A DNA stretch of 64,000 nucleotides from Chondrosia reniformis (taxonomy: Eukaryota; Porifera; Demospongiae; Chondrillida; Chondrillidae), in contig OX359198.1 of assembly GCA_947172415.1 (NCBI GenBank), positions 1,023,401 through 1,087,400 of the forward strand. Reading direction: 5' to 3'. Of this stretch, positions 39,601 to 50,700 are shown one piece after another. The translations under genes and the position numbers were made by a program. The notes under the pieces were generated by a model. The model saw only the letters and a program-made list of their open reading frames with translations, was not told where the DNA came from and ran no database searches. Position 1 is the first letter of the stretch. Each line of letters starts with the position of its first letter.

Positions 39601-42220
39601 TAATTATTTATTTATTTATTTATATTATATTAGATTACCTTTGTATATTGTAACTTGCACTGTATATATATATATACAATATGTACATGAACTTATATAG
39701 CATCTCTTACAAGCCTCCATTTGTTGTTACACTTAGGTTTATATTGTTCCAATAAGTGTCATCGTACCAACCAGAAACAATCAATTGATGGTTCGGATAA
39801 TAAACACCGTGATGAAAAGCCTATATTAAAATATATATATCATTAATTATCTATACACATGCAAGCTATATAAGTACTTGTAAAGTGTTATGCATGTATA
39901 TATGTGCAAACGATATGTGAAAAGATAGGGGATAGTTGTTCCATCATTCCAAAAAAAAGAAATTTTTTAACAATCAGAAGCCTTTGCTTGATCATGTGAT
40001 ATCAATAATATTGTTATATAACACTCACTTGGCAAAGAAACTGTTCAAAATTCTCCCTGTATGCATTGGCAATGATAACCCTTGGTGGATCAGCCTATAT
40101 AGTATGTTTTAAAGATGAATAGTTACTTAATTAAAGATTGATCGCTGTGTATAATTATTACAATCAGCATAATATTATATATACCTCCCTTTATCCCTCC
40201 TATAGAAGCCATATGAATTACTTACATTACAAAATGATTTTTATTTGCTCTGACAGTATATGTAATAACCAGATACTCACCCACAGTGAATCCAATCCCT
40301 TCAAAGGTATACTGGACAGAAAGCGATATACCCTAACATCTAATCCTTTTGAGTGTAAGTACATTTCAATTTTGTCTAGATTCTACATTTATAATGTATG
40401 ATAGTATTACATAGATATGCAAATTTCATTATAACTAAGTATACGTACGATATTAAGCATTTAATAAAGGGCCACTGACATGTTTGCATGATGTTAATTC
40501 ACAGCCCATGAATTTTAGAGATGAATTTACCAAAAAGTGCAAATTTCTGCCCAAAAAGCATGCAGACAACTTTCAATACAATTTTGTGTTGTTTCAAGTG
40601 CTTCTCTGCAATATATCAAAATCATGCAAACATGTCAGTGGCCCTTCAAAGTGATCTAGAATACTTACAAATTGAAATAAATTCTCATTCTGAGCAACCA
40701 GGGCCACCTCTCTCCAGACATTGCTGTACTTTAACACAAGATCTGCCTGTCCATAATGCGCATCTGTAACTCTTGGTATTGCTCCAATGTGATACTTGTA
40801 TAGTGTCCTATCAGCTACCACTGGCGTTATGCTGGCAAATGATACCTATATATACATATATAGGAACCTGTATAATCTGACACTAATATATAGTGTCCTC
40901 AAAAATGTTCGTGGTCAATTTTAGTATATATATAAAAGTAACAAAGTAAATCCATACCATATTAAGTATATTAATATACCAATGTATTGGGAAAATGAAA
41001 CCATCCCTACATAGAGAGTACTACTGTACTCTCTGATATACGTATTAGTGTATATAGAGTACTAACAAAATATATATATCCCATACCATGCATCTAGTTA
41101 CAGGTAAGTCTTCATTCATGCGTAATGAATGGTGAAATTCCCAGACATCATGTCTGGTCAAGCAGAAGAAGGAAGAAATATTGCAAATCATAAGCATTTT
41201 CCTAGTTGATGTCTTGATGCTCCAGACCACGCACTTCAAACACATGTTCCAGTACGTATACACTATTATGCTATAACTCTTCTTTAGATTTAATATATGT
41301 ATAAGTAAATTTACCTGTACTGTTTTCCAGTAGGTAGAGAGTTCTGCCATTGGCTCTGTTGCCACCGAACAGCCACCTCCTAGGAAGATGGGGGACTTGT
41401 TGGTGTAATTTGATCTCCAAAAGTTCAAATATGCCCGAATGGCTCCAGATCGTGTGCACTATAATAAATATATAACTTTTAAGACACAGCATATATATGA
41501 TAAGAACTAATACTTATATTTAGGTGATTCATCTATAGTCTTTTGAGTGTACATGTCTCTGAATAGATGCATATACGTAACACTAAAGATGAACCATCTC
41601 AAAAATGTATAGAGATATCAGCCATTTAACAACTATACGTATATATGCACACATGTACGTACACATGCATATAGATAAGCTCATACCGTATATATAAGTG
41701 AGGTTTTTGGCCATATGCATGGGTGACACTATTGCATTCCACATGCACTTTGGCATGCAAAATTATCACAACTATTGTTATACAGTAATTAAATATAATT
41801 ATACATTACCATGGAGTCAAATGTATCTCCTGTTTCTGGTGTATCTACTGATACAAGTTCCAGAGAGTAATTTCCTAACACTGAAGCATTGTTAACATAA
41901 TCAACAGCCATTTCTGCTGCAGTAAGAGTACCTATATAAAATGTATTATTTTATTATCCATTGAAGTTCAGTATATATACGTATATACTGTACTTATGTA
42001 CATGCAATATAAAATATAGAAGAGATAAATTATTACATGTATGTATATTTATATTCTAACCATAGCTGTTAAATCCTCCATTTTTGGTGTCTTTGGCTAT
42101 CAGAAATCCAAGATGCAGCGGTTCCTTCTCTTCTTGCGCAGCCTCTCCAATGGAAGAAAAACTGGCTGCTAAGAAAAGCCAAATAATAGTTAATTTAGAA
42201 ACCCATTTTAACTGATTCAT
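27660..42220 (-). CDS. GABA-B receptor-like class C GPCR, copy C (mosaic, interrupted intron)
   Basis: Seventeen exons, same lengths as A and B: 42061-42220, 41810-41931, 41315-41458, 40669-40845, 40281-40382, 40029-40094, 39711-39820, 32277-32379, 31915-32190, 31631-31793, 30847-30976, 30175-30298, 29756-29875, 29290-29412, 28419-28733, 27930-28106, 27660-27734. All frames are open and splice sites GT-AG, so an 828-aa receptor is possible despite the 7-kb insertion in intron 7. Exons 10-17 follow copy A (PATRENVKDQKRE), exons 1-8 follow copy B (ANAYRENF, WKTVQ), and exon 9 has private changes (GKIINANTYAMPAF for GKTIYANSFAMPAF). Domains are as in copy A. Its head-to-head neighbour is the intact CLN6. 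The transposon lies antisense to the gene and could affect splicing of intron 7. Confidence 0.9.
29535..29755. mobile_element. Foldback MITE in intron 13 of copy C
   Basis: Orthologue of 9235-9475. The right arm is cut short by a small deletion that brings it against the exon 13 donor: GATATAGATGTACCTCAAAT, where A has an extra ~20 bp. Confidence 0.7.
31387..31575. mobile_element. Foldback MITE in intron 10 of copy C
   Basis: Nearly identical to 11100-11290 in copy A, including both nested inverted repeats. This is part of the A-like half of gene C. Confidence 0.72.
32633..33345. repeat. Left arm of the 7-kb inverted-repeat element
   Basis: Pairs with the right arm. It includes a 63-codon ORF (minus, 32936-33127) mirrored at 39181-39372 on the plus strand with few changes, and a GC-richer stretch (33140-33260) with GTGACG...CGTCAC and GTCGACGCTCTCCTACGAGA. 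No function recognised for the ORF; its conservation may only reflect recent arm duplication. Confidence 0.8.
33602..33988. repeat. Left terminal inverted repeat of the pogo-type element
   Basis: Ends in GGTCACGAATTTTCGGACAC at the inner edge. Its reverse complement is 37312-37698, with only a few mismatches seen by eye. Confidence 0.9.
34229..36506 (+). CDS. Pogo/Tigger-like transposase with C-terminal PHD finger
   Basis: Two exons, 34229-36044 and 36148-36506, joined by a 103-bp GT-AG intron that keeps the frame (724 aa). An open frame continues 15 codons upstream without an ATG; the first ATG is 34229 and another lies at 34259. Domains in order: Psq-type helix-turn-helix (~50-95, SLRKAAEEYGVPRSTLHDKV), CENP-B-like DNA-binding region (~105-180, GWWDSFKHRHPEITLRQAE), DDE catalytic core with D214 (FNCDETGM), D321 (LLLLDGHSSH) and D357 (LQPLDNGTF), a spacing of 35 between the last two. 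A Lys/Glu-rich coiled segment (~550-600) and a PHD finger (C...C, GCDSC, WYHCLC, FTCSNC) follow. No internal stop. Family role: cut-and-paste transposition at TA sites. The PHD finger is inferred to bind histone tails. Confidence 0.93.
36753..37193. mobile_element. 441-bp MITE inside the pogo-type element
   Basis: Inverted ends CACTGGCGTAGGAAGCAG / CTACTTCCTACGCCCCTG are flanked by a TATAA direct repeat on each side (36748-36752 and 37194-37198). Subterminal C- and G-runs occur near 36770-36815 and 37159-37166. No coding capacity. It lies 3' of the transposase ORF, so it does not disrupt it. Confidence 0.85.
37312..37698. repeat. Right terminal inverted repeat of the pogo-type element
   Basis: Reverse complement of 33602-33988, ending CGAAAATAGAAGCCACGCCC before TA. 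Confidence 0.9.
37709..38722. repeat. 1-kb near-perfect palindrome
   Basis: Arms of ~489 bp (37709-38197 and 38233-38722) around a ~35-bp loop. The left arm begins AATTGTCCATGTGTAGGAAT; the right arm ends in its complement. Differences are a few bases, e.g. AAATTTACATGG against AAATTTATACACGG. Each arm carries GTACTACACAGTGCAAGTTA ~40 bp inside its outer end. ORFs on both arms mirror each other and are not genes. Short relatives occur in receptor introns (8660-8780, 28965-29085). Confidence 0.93.
38795..39663. repeat. Right arm of the 7-kb element, with internal duplication
   Basis: Reverse complement of 32633-33345, except that ~130 bp (ACGAATTTCTTTT ... GTAGGAGAGCGTCGAC) is present twice in tandem (38815-38930 and 38960-39095). 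Confidence 0.82.
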
Positions 42221-43157
42221 TTTACTACCACAACTTGAGGTAAAAATGAAATCAGGATTAGACAGAACACAAATTTAGCTATGTACGTGTTGACTACAAA
42301 CTGGACAATTCAGCTTATCTGAATAATACTATAATAATGCATATATATGTATATATATAAATTCTATTGTAAAGTTCATGGTTGATATGGTTAATGTGAC
42401 TCGCACCATTAGCTCTATTAACGTTGCAAAATTGAGTGATCTCAGTATTATATTTAAAAGGATATATACATACCAAAATGAAATGCTCATAAGTTAAAAG
42501 GTTTCTTATAGAAAATACAGTACCTTGAACCATGGCCTATATTTCAACTAATTCATAAAGTTATTAATTGTACTGTATTATTCAGTTCAACAGTATAATC
42601 CAGCTGCAGGTATTTTAGCTGGAAAGTTCTATAAGTCATAAATCCACAATGAAATTTGAGGTACATATGTATGGATAAACTTATATTTGAGAAAAACAAA
42701 ATTCTTATGGATTTATAATGATTAGAGTTTGGATATACAGCAATTTTTCACTATTAGTGGTTGAATAGGAAGGTTAAAAGACAAGGGGGAATTTTAGTAG
42801 CTAATGAGTTGAAACAAATTAAAGGCAGATGGTTCAGCTAATCAGAGAATGATGGAGTTTCTAAAGGGGCATGATTGTAAAAATAGACTAGTGCTAGCTT
42901 TACTTCCATTTATAGGTTGCTCTATGAGGAGGTTACACTAAAGGAATGACATTTCTTTAGGCAGTGAAGGAGAAAGATTAAACATAACAAGGATGCATGG
43001 CACTGTTTAATGCCAAAAGGATTCCATGGTAGACTGTAGCAAATAAATATCAATGCATAGCTAATGTTTAAACCGTGAACGGGTCAATGACTTATGACAT
43101 CAATGTGCCCATGCGACCTTTTGATCATGAGCTAAGATGATTGTGTAATAGTATTAA
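42221..43157. promoter_or_regulatory. Shared upstream region, receptor C / CLN6
   Basis: Divergent intergenic region, nearly identical to 24181-25134 with small indels near 42315-42330 and 42450. Promoter activity in both directions is inferred from gene orientation only. Confidence 0.4.
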
Positions 43158-44241
43158 ATGGCTACCGATAAAGCAAGAGATGCCCCTTCAGAGGTTGGAA
43201 CCAAGTTTCACATTGACGTATGGCTCACACTCGTTCTGGTCAATTGGGTATGTGACTTTGGTCGACCCATCGCCGCCCTCTTTGTTCCTCTAAAGTACAC
43301 GCCGCTCTACTACCCTAGCATTGGAGACGTCTTTCATTTTATTTACAACATCATTGTACCGCTATGCCACTTCAAGCTGATTGAACGAAGTTACCTTCGG
43401 ATACCCCGTACGTTGCTGCACTTGTTGGTTACAATATTCGCCGTGGGCGCTAGCTTGCATTTAGTGGGCGACTCTTTTAATCATCGACTGATTCATTTGG
43501 GATACCAAAACCATTTGCATTTGACTGAAAATCCGCTCATTAAGGTAGTAGTACTTGCATTTAGAAAGAATTACTGTAGTTTTGATAATTTTATGATAAT
43601 AGGCTGCAAAATGTACATAATTCTGCTGTATGATGTCTGTAGATTTGTTGCACTATTTATGTATACACATGGCTACCCATATACCCAAATCATACTCATT
43701 TACAATTATTCTAAATTTTTATTTACTTTATTTTTGGCAGAATATTTCTACTTGTTTGAGTCAGCACAATCCGGATGGAGGCCATATTGTTGATGTGTTC
43801 AAGCTAGTATACTTCTACGATGAGTACCTTGGCCATTGGATGTGGTACCTGCCTCATTTTACTATCCTCATCTTGGTCTTCTCATCTTCATTTGTGCCTT
43901 CCTCATCCAGCCAGAACACTCTTCCTTTTGCAGCAGCCATCTTGGTTCCAATTGATGTGTTGTATCAGTGGTACCTCATCACAGAGGGACAACTAATTGA
44001 GGTGTTTCTAACAGTGCAGCTGCTAATGATACTAATTATAATGTACAGAAAGTTCCACGGCCAGTCTATGGACCCAAATGGCAGCTATTGGGCCACAGTG
44101 AATGTGATGACGTTCATTTATATACTGGTGTGGTCCTATTTTTTCAGACATCATGCAATACTACGAGAAAGATATCCGGGTCTCCTGTATGTACCAGAAC
44201 CATGGTCTGTCTATACTCTGTATCAAGCTGGACAGTTATAG
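43158..44241 (+). CDS. CLN6: CLN6 transmembrane ER protein
   Basis: Two exons, 43158-43544 and 43741-44241, around a 196-bp GT-AG intron; 295 aa, close to the ~311 aa of vertebrate CLN6. Start is the only ATG in context (AAATGG) before the conserved N-terminus. Family hallmarks: NWVCDFGRPIAALFVPL, YPSIGDVFHFIYNIIVPL, LIERS, GASLHLVGDSFNHRL, ENPLIK at the exon end, and VYFYDEYLGHWMWYLPH in exon 2. About seven hydrophobic segments fit a multi-pass ER membrane protein. In vertebrates CLN6 helps export lysosomal enzymes from the ER and its loss causes neuronal ceroid lipofuscinosis; that role here is inferred. Divergent from receptor C, convergent with the CDP-DAG synthase gene. Confidence 0.95.
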
Positions 44242-44730
44242 AAGAGTTATGCAACCACTGTTATTATAGATAGTACCCTCCATGGTGTTGTGTGTATAAT
44301 GAAAAAAACTACATAAATATGTACATTAAAATCCAGAGTCAAATGATGAAATGCGTTAGGAAGATGGCTTTTATATTGTTTACACTGCAATATTATACAT
44401 ACTAATGAAGTATTCTTAATATGTGGTTTTAGTATATAAGTCCTACGAGTTAGTGATATGAAGTAATTCCAACAGTATTTATTAGATAGTCAGCATGCAA
44501 ATTATATAGTATAATATATAAAGATGAACATTCAAATCATACATCTACATAGGTACATATATACTATACATTATCTTGACATCAGTCATGCCAATTATAA
44601 TCATTCATATCCATGCTAATCTACAACATAATTTATGCCAGTTCAGTTTTCATACATGTCTGTTCATATACTACAAAACTTGTGCTATCAAAAGAGCCCA
44701 AATATAGTAGAGCAAAGGATTGCTGCAATT
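44242..44730. other. Convergent 3' intergenic region
   Basis: AT-rich DNA between the stop codons of CLN6 (plus) and CDP-DAG synthase (minus). It should hold both 3' UTRs. Nothing else recognised. Confidence 0.5.
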
Positions 44731-47700
44731 TTAAATCAAATCTCGCCTTTGGAGACTTTCCTTTAGTTTATCATATAGCTCTATCTGCTGGTCAGGGGTC
44801 AGTAGTAAGACGGTGTGCCACACCTTAAAAGAGGTGGGACCCCTGTAGCAACAGAAAAGAACCAGAAGTGGATAAGTGGAGAGGTGTACTGTGGTATTGA
44901 TTGAAATGGAGGGAACTATTAATGTGTAATACCTACGTATATCATTATTATATGAGTACATTGTATCAAGAAATCAAATTTAAAAAGAAATGATTTGAAA
45001 ATTTATAGCAATAATATTCTCCATTACTAACATAAGTAAATTTATGTAATATATGTAGTTCCCTCTCAGAGACAAAGTGTTTACCTCAGACAATTATAAA
45101 GAATGGTGGGTGAAGAGGTTCTTAATTAGTTCTTGAGACCTTTGGACTTAAATATGACACACATTAAAACTCATATGGTGACACTTACGTACAAAGGTTG
45201 ACATGAAAGAGGTTATGAATGGAGGAAGCATTAATTTGTATTCATCATAATGTACTTATAGCACATGTGTAATAGGAAGGTTGACATGAAAGAGGTTTAT
45301 GAAATATAGGAAGTATTTGTATTCATTATAATATACTTATAGCACATGTGTAATAGGAAGGTTGACATGAAAGAGGTTTATGAAATATAGGAAGTATTTG
45401 TATTCATTATAATATACTTATAGCACATGTGTAATAGGAAGGTTGACATGAAAGAGGTTTATGAAATATAGGAAGTATTTGTATTCATTATAATATACTT
45501 ATAGCACATGTGTAATAGGAGCAATCACTAGCTGAAAGGTGTTATGTCTAAACCGAATACATATGTACTGTACGTAGGTACGTATGAACTAAAAAGGGTA
45601 CTAGAGAACAATAAAAATTTTCTACAAAAATAGTGAAGATGTAGGGATGGCACAAAAAGCATAGAAACAAGAAAGGGATGTTACACAGTGAAGCATTAGC
45701 TATATATGCACGAATCATACAACACCCTTGCTTGTAGGATTCATGCATAGCTAATGCTTCACTGTGTAACATCCCTTTCTTGTTTCTATGCTTTTTGTGC
45801 CATCCCTACATCTTCACTATTTTTGTAGAAAATTTTTATTGTTCTCTAGTTTCTGTACTTTTTATGGAGCATAAGCTAGGAATTCGTTGTATTTTAAACC
45901 ACTTTGGTTTTGCAATCTTCGACTGATTATGACGTCATTAAAATGGCGAATTTATTGAGGTCTTGACTCTTGAGCCATGAAAACTGTCATACTCAATAAT
46001 AGCGTTATCGCTCTCGCTTCTACAAAAGAATACAGCTCGGAAAATTTAGAGTAATTTCGATTAAGAAGTAGTCCGAAGGCTTATTTCGTTTTTTAGTTAC
46101 AGCGGGCGAAGAAGATGAAGAAGATGAAGAAGAAGATGAAGAAGAAGAAAACGAAAATGGGAGATTTCAAAGTTCGTTCGTTTGCCAACGATACACGGTC
46201 GCTTGCCTTCAAGGCCAATTTATAGCATGTTTGTTCTATATTCAACTCTACATAGTCTCGTTTTGGCGATTTTCAGCCTATTTCAGAATTTCGCTCCTAT
46301 ACCAATGTATGGGGAAAACGAAACAACCCGTACCATCCCTACATAGAGAGTACTACCGTACTCTCTGATAATTACCTCTGCATAGGCTATGATGAAAAGT
46401 GAATAATCAATGGGAGATATTATGCCTAAGACTTGGGTAACCTGGCTGCATGATGGGAAAAGGTTCTTAATTAGTTCTTGAGACCTTTGGACTTAAATAT
46501 GACACAAATTAAAACTCATATGGTGACACTTACAAAGGTTGACATGAAAGAGGTTATTGAAATATAGGAAGCATTTGTATTCATTATAATATACTTATAG
46601 CACATGTGTAATAGGAGCAATCACTACACATATTACAGTATATGTGGTGGGAATATATACACATATTAATAGTTAGGGGGAAATTCTTACTTGCAGAATG
46701 TGTTCAAGTATACGTTGGAGAAGGAAGCCATAAGCAGTTGACAGTCAAACCGATCCATGATACCTCCGTGGCCAGGGATGATGTCAGAGAAATCCTACAA
46801 TAGTATACCATTAGTACAGTATACATATAATACATTGGTACAGTATACGTACATAGGGTACAATAGTTTATATTATTATCAATTTGCCACATGCTCACCA
46901 GCACTAGGGCCAGACTGCCCTATGAGGCACAAAACAACAATAACAAACATATATATATAGTACAGTATAAATATAATTTAGTATACAGTATATAGCTACG
47001 TATATACATCAAGACAACCAGATCTCAAGGAGACTTCAAATAGTCCCTTCCACCGAGGATTGAGGTTGACTTACCTTGACCTGGAATGCTCTCTTAAAGC
47101 CACTTGCAAAGAAGCCTCCGAAGGGGGCAATCAAGGAGGCAAAGACGGCTAACACCAGAGAATGGAGCATGCAGGGGAGAAGCCAGATGTTGAAGGAGAA
47201 TCCTAACAGAGTGACGGGATAGGGAGTGTACTGGAACACCGGATCAGCTTCACACTCTCCTTTACTGTTCTCGGACTGCAGGAAAGAGAGAAATCATCAG
47301 ATACTTCATCTGACACAATTGACCTACCTTACACTAAATATTACTGTCTAATTGTTACAGGACTTATGTAAAAAGTCCAAGAAGTAGTTAGTGTAAGCTA
47401 CGTAGACCAATTGTGTCAGATGAGGACAGACATTCCCAGGGTCACTGATGACTTTCCAGAACCCACTATCTGGCCCAGTGGAGAAGTAGAGGAAAGTAAG
47501 AAAGTCAGTCTGACTGTACCACATCCAAAGCTCTAAAGGATTAACCCCAAGTCTCACAAGTCTTGTGTGTTTAGTCTTGTTTCCTTAGTCTTTGATAACC
47601 ATGTACAGTAGGAGGAGGGTGATTTAGCAGGGTTTCATTCAGGGGGGAGTTGCCCTAGGTTTCCACTGAACTGTTTTATTAAGGTATGATACTGCCCCTT

Positions 47701-50700
47701 TAAAAACTTTAAAAGTCAGTTTTTGCCTCCCCCTTACAAAACTTTCTGGATGAAACCCTGTTTAGATTACGCAACTATTTAAGAGTGTTAAGCATGTATA
47801 TACATTCCATTCTAACAGTGATTCTGAGAAAAAAGGAGAAAAAAAGAAAAAAGGTCTTCATTGAGTGTATGGGTCAAACTTACACAGACAAGAATATTTA
47901 CATGAGCCAGTATCCAAGACATCTACAAAGTGATACATATGACATACAGGTTAGGGTACATGAAACACATATACAAATACGTATATACATACACAGTATG
48001 AACAGTTAAATATCCTTTATTTGGACCAATCTGGCACAATCATAACAATCATTATAGTATGCTTATGATATGATTGATAGTCGTATCATGCCTTTAGACT
48101 CACTATAAATGCAAAGACAACCGTACTAGCGAGCGCTCCCAGGAAACCTTCCCATGTCTTCTTGGGTGACAGCTGAAGAGGGAGAGGGCATGTGATGGTA
48201 TACATGTCCCACATTAACTACTTAAATAACCAAATACATATATGTACATCTAATGTACATAATGGAATTTAATGCCTTTTTGAACTACATGTACCTTAAT
48301 TAATCTTGTTTTTCCAAAAAAGAAACCTATGGGATGGAATAAAGTAGAAAATATAATATGTACACGTCATCAGTGTGAGGTATATATGAGTCTATATGTA
48401 TAAATATGAATGAGAAAAATTTATACAAATAGGTATTAAGTACGTAGGAATAAATCAGTAGTAGCTCTTGATCTATATTTTCAATTTTAATTCAACCTTT
48501 CACCCTATTGACCTTTCACCCTATTGACCTTTAACCCTACTCCACCTTTCAGCCCTACATCACCCTGACATAAATCTCTTTAAAGAATATGGACTTACCA
48601 AAGAAATATGCCATGACATCATTGCATATCACCATAGAAACAGGCAGTACAAACCAGTAGAGCCCTTCAAACACATTCTGTATTGCTAGGAAGGCCTGAG
48701 TCCCAAATATGAGCAAGCTAACATGAGTCCACCCAAACTACACAAGGACAGACATTAGTACAGTAGGCATACAATAACAACAATACAAATATCAGTACAC
48801 AGTCCATATAATAAAATTAGCCACATGCAACCAGAAATCCAGTTTACAATTGGTTTTATGCAAATTTTGATCTTTATTCACATGACTAACATGTGTCCTT
48901 GCAAAATTGAATAGTTATTTTCACCAATGTGAATAATGTACCTACCTATGTATGTACCTACGTATGTACCTACCTACGTATGTATGTACCTATGTATGTA
49001 CCTACCTATGTACGTACGTATGTAAAAGTGGAAGGTTACACTCACTAGAGAGAACTGGACTCTGTAATAGTCCTTCTTCAGTGTGAGCACAAAGAAGACA
49101 AATCCAGTAACATAGAGCAGGAAGGAGATCATTCGATGGTAGCGGAAGAGGAAGATCAGAGTGTTCTGAAGGGAGAGACCAAACTAATTAATTAATTAGC
49201 CCCAGGAGCATCACTCATTATTATCATGTAATTAAAAATAAATCATTAGAGGGAGGTGAACTAACACATTAAAAGCTGCAAACATTACATAATTTACTGG
49301 AAAGTTTGAATGAGCATGTATTTGAAATGAAATATAAGATAGGTTAAATAACAGTTACAGTTAAAGTCTATTAGCTATTCTATTGAATGTCAGATGTGAC
49401 ATATAACATTACACTCACTGAGGAGGCGATCAGATCAGGGAAATAAGATGACAGGTTCTCTCCGTAGAAGAAGTAGTTAGCCGTCGCATAGAACAACCTA
49501 AGAATAATAATAAGATTGTATAGTTATGTACTGTACATATTATGTTATTATATGTATATTATATGCATATAATATACATATAGTTACATACAAAATGTAC
49601 ATAACAGCTGTCTGGCCCAGTGGAGAAAAAGAAAGAATAGAAAAGTCTCCAGGACCTGTATCTTCATTCAAAGCTCTCTCCAGATTTAGTTCCCTATAGG
49701 CTTTTTTTAAGAAGAGTAAGCATAGCATGTACGTAGGAAAATGGTGTATTAGATTTTCATAACATAATGTATATAAAAGGAATATACAAACCATGCTAGT
49801 ATCTCATACATATAAAGACTAAAGGTATGTAACAATGGTCGTACAATGAGAGAGAAACATTTTCACTTTATATTGTACAATTTGATACCTGAAAACAAAA
49901 TCTCAATCAGTCCTCTTTTCCGAAATTCAAGTGTTTTGGCTAACCACTAAATGGGGGACTTTAAGATCAAAATCTTAAGCTCGGATGGAGTGATATCGTC
50001 AGTGTTATATTGTACAATACAGTGATAGAAAACAGAGTCTAAAGTCTTCTCCTCCAACGTTTTTCTGTAAAGCCCTTAATATTAGTGCACCATTAATGTT
50101 AGCGAAATTAGTGATGCGATATCATTCACTAACATTTATGGTCACTAAAATGATTATTATTAGGCATGCGCAGTAGGTATTTACAACAAAACGCTAAATT
50201 CAATGGATGCTAATAAGTCATTTACGGTACAATATTAAATATAATGGACTTTAATATTTACAGTACGGTATGTGCTCCATGACAACATAACTCCACCCAC
50301 TCACCAGTTGATGACCCTGTACCAAGGAAGATTGTATTCCTTATACTTTCTGTGTCCAATTGTAATGATCTCATCAAAGCACTTAATCTCAATGCACAAT
50401 ATCTAAAGCAAAGGAGAGCTTGCTATCAGTTTTCCACTGAAACCACAACTATTTAAAATATATGACTCTTCAGACAGAACTCCTTTAAATGATGTACACA
50501 AACACTTCATTAATTAGTACGTACTAGACTAACACCTTCACACTAGGTAAAGTCTTATCTTGCGAATTAACTTTACTCTCCAAAAAGAATTGCTTAAATT
50601 TGAATCTTTAAAGAGTCTTTAAATGCATAGAGATTCACATTCAAATTTGAAGGATTACCTTACATAGCCAAAAGTACAAAGGTCAGGCTTTCATGCTCTA

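Larger units (their letters stand above)
32633..39663. mobile_element. 7-kb inverted-repeat element inside receptor C intron 7
   Basis: Ends are ACAGTGCAAGTTACAATATA (left) and the reverse complement at the right, inserted into a (TA)n tract that is uninterrupted at the same place in copy B (~21630-21650). Arms of ~700-870 bp pair as inverted repeats (32633-33345 with 38795-39663). Inside lie a complete pogo-type transposon (33602-37698) and a 1-kb palindrome (37709-38722). No transposase of its own was recognised, so it looks non-autonomous and was probably mobilised whole or built by nested insertion. Confidence 0.85.
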
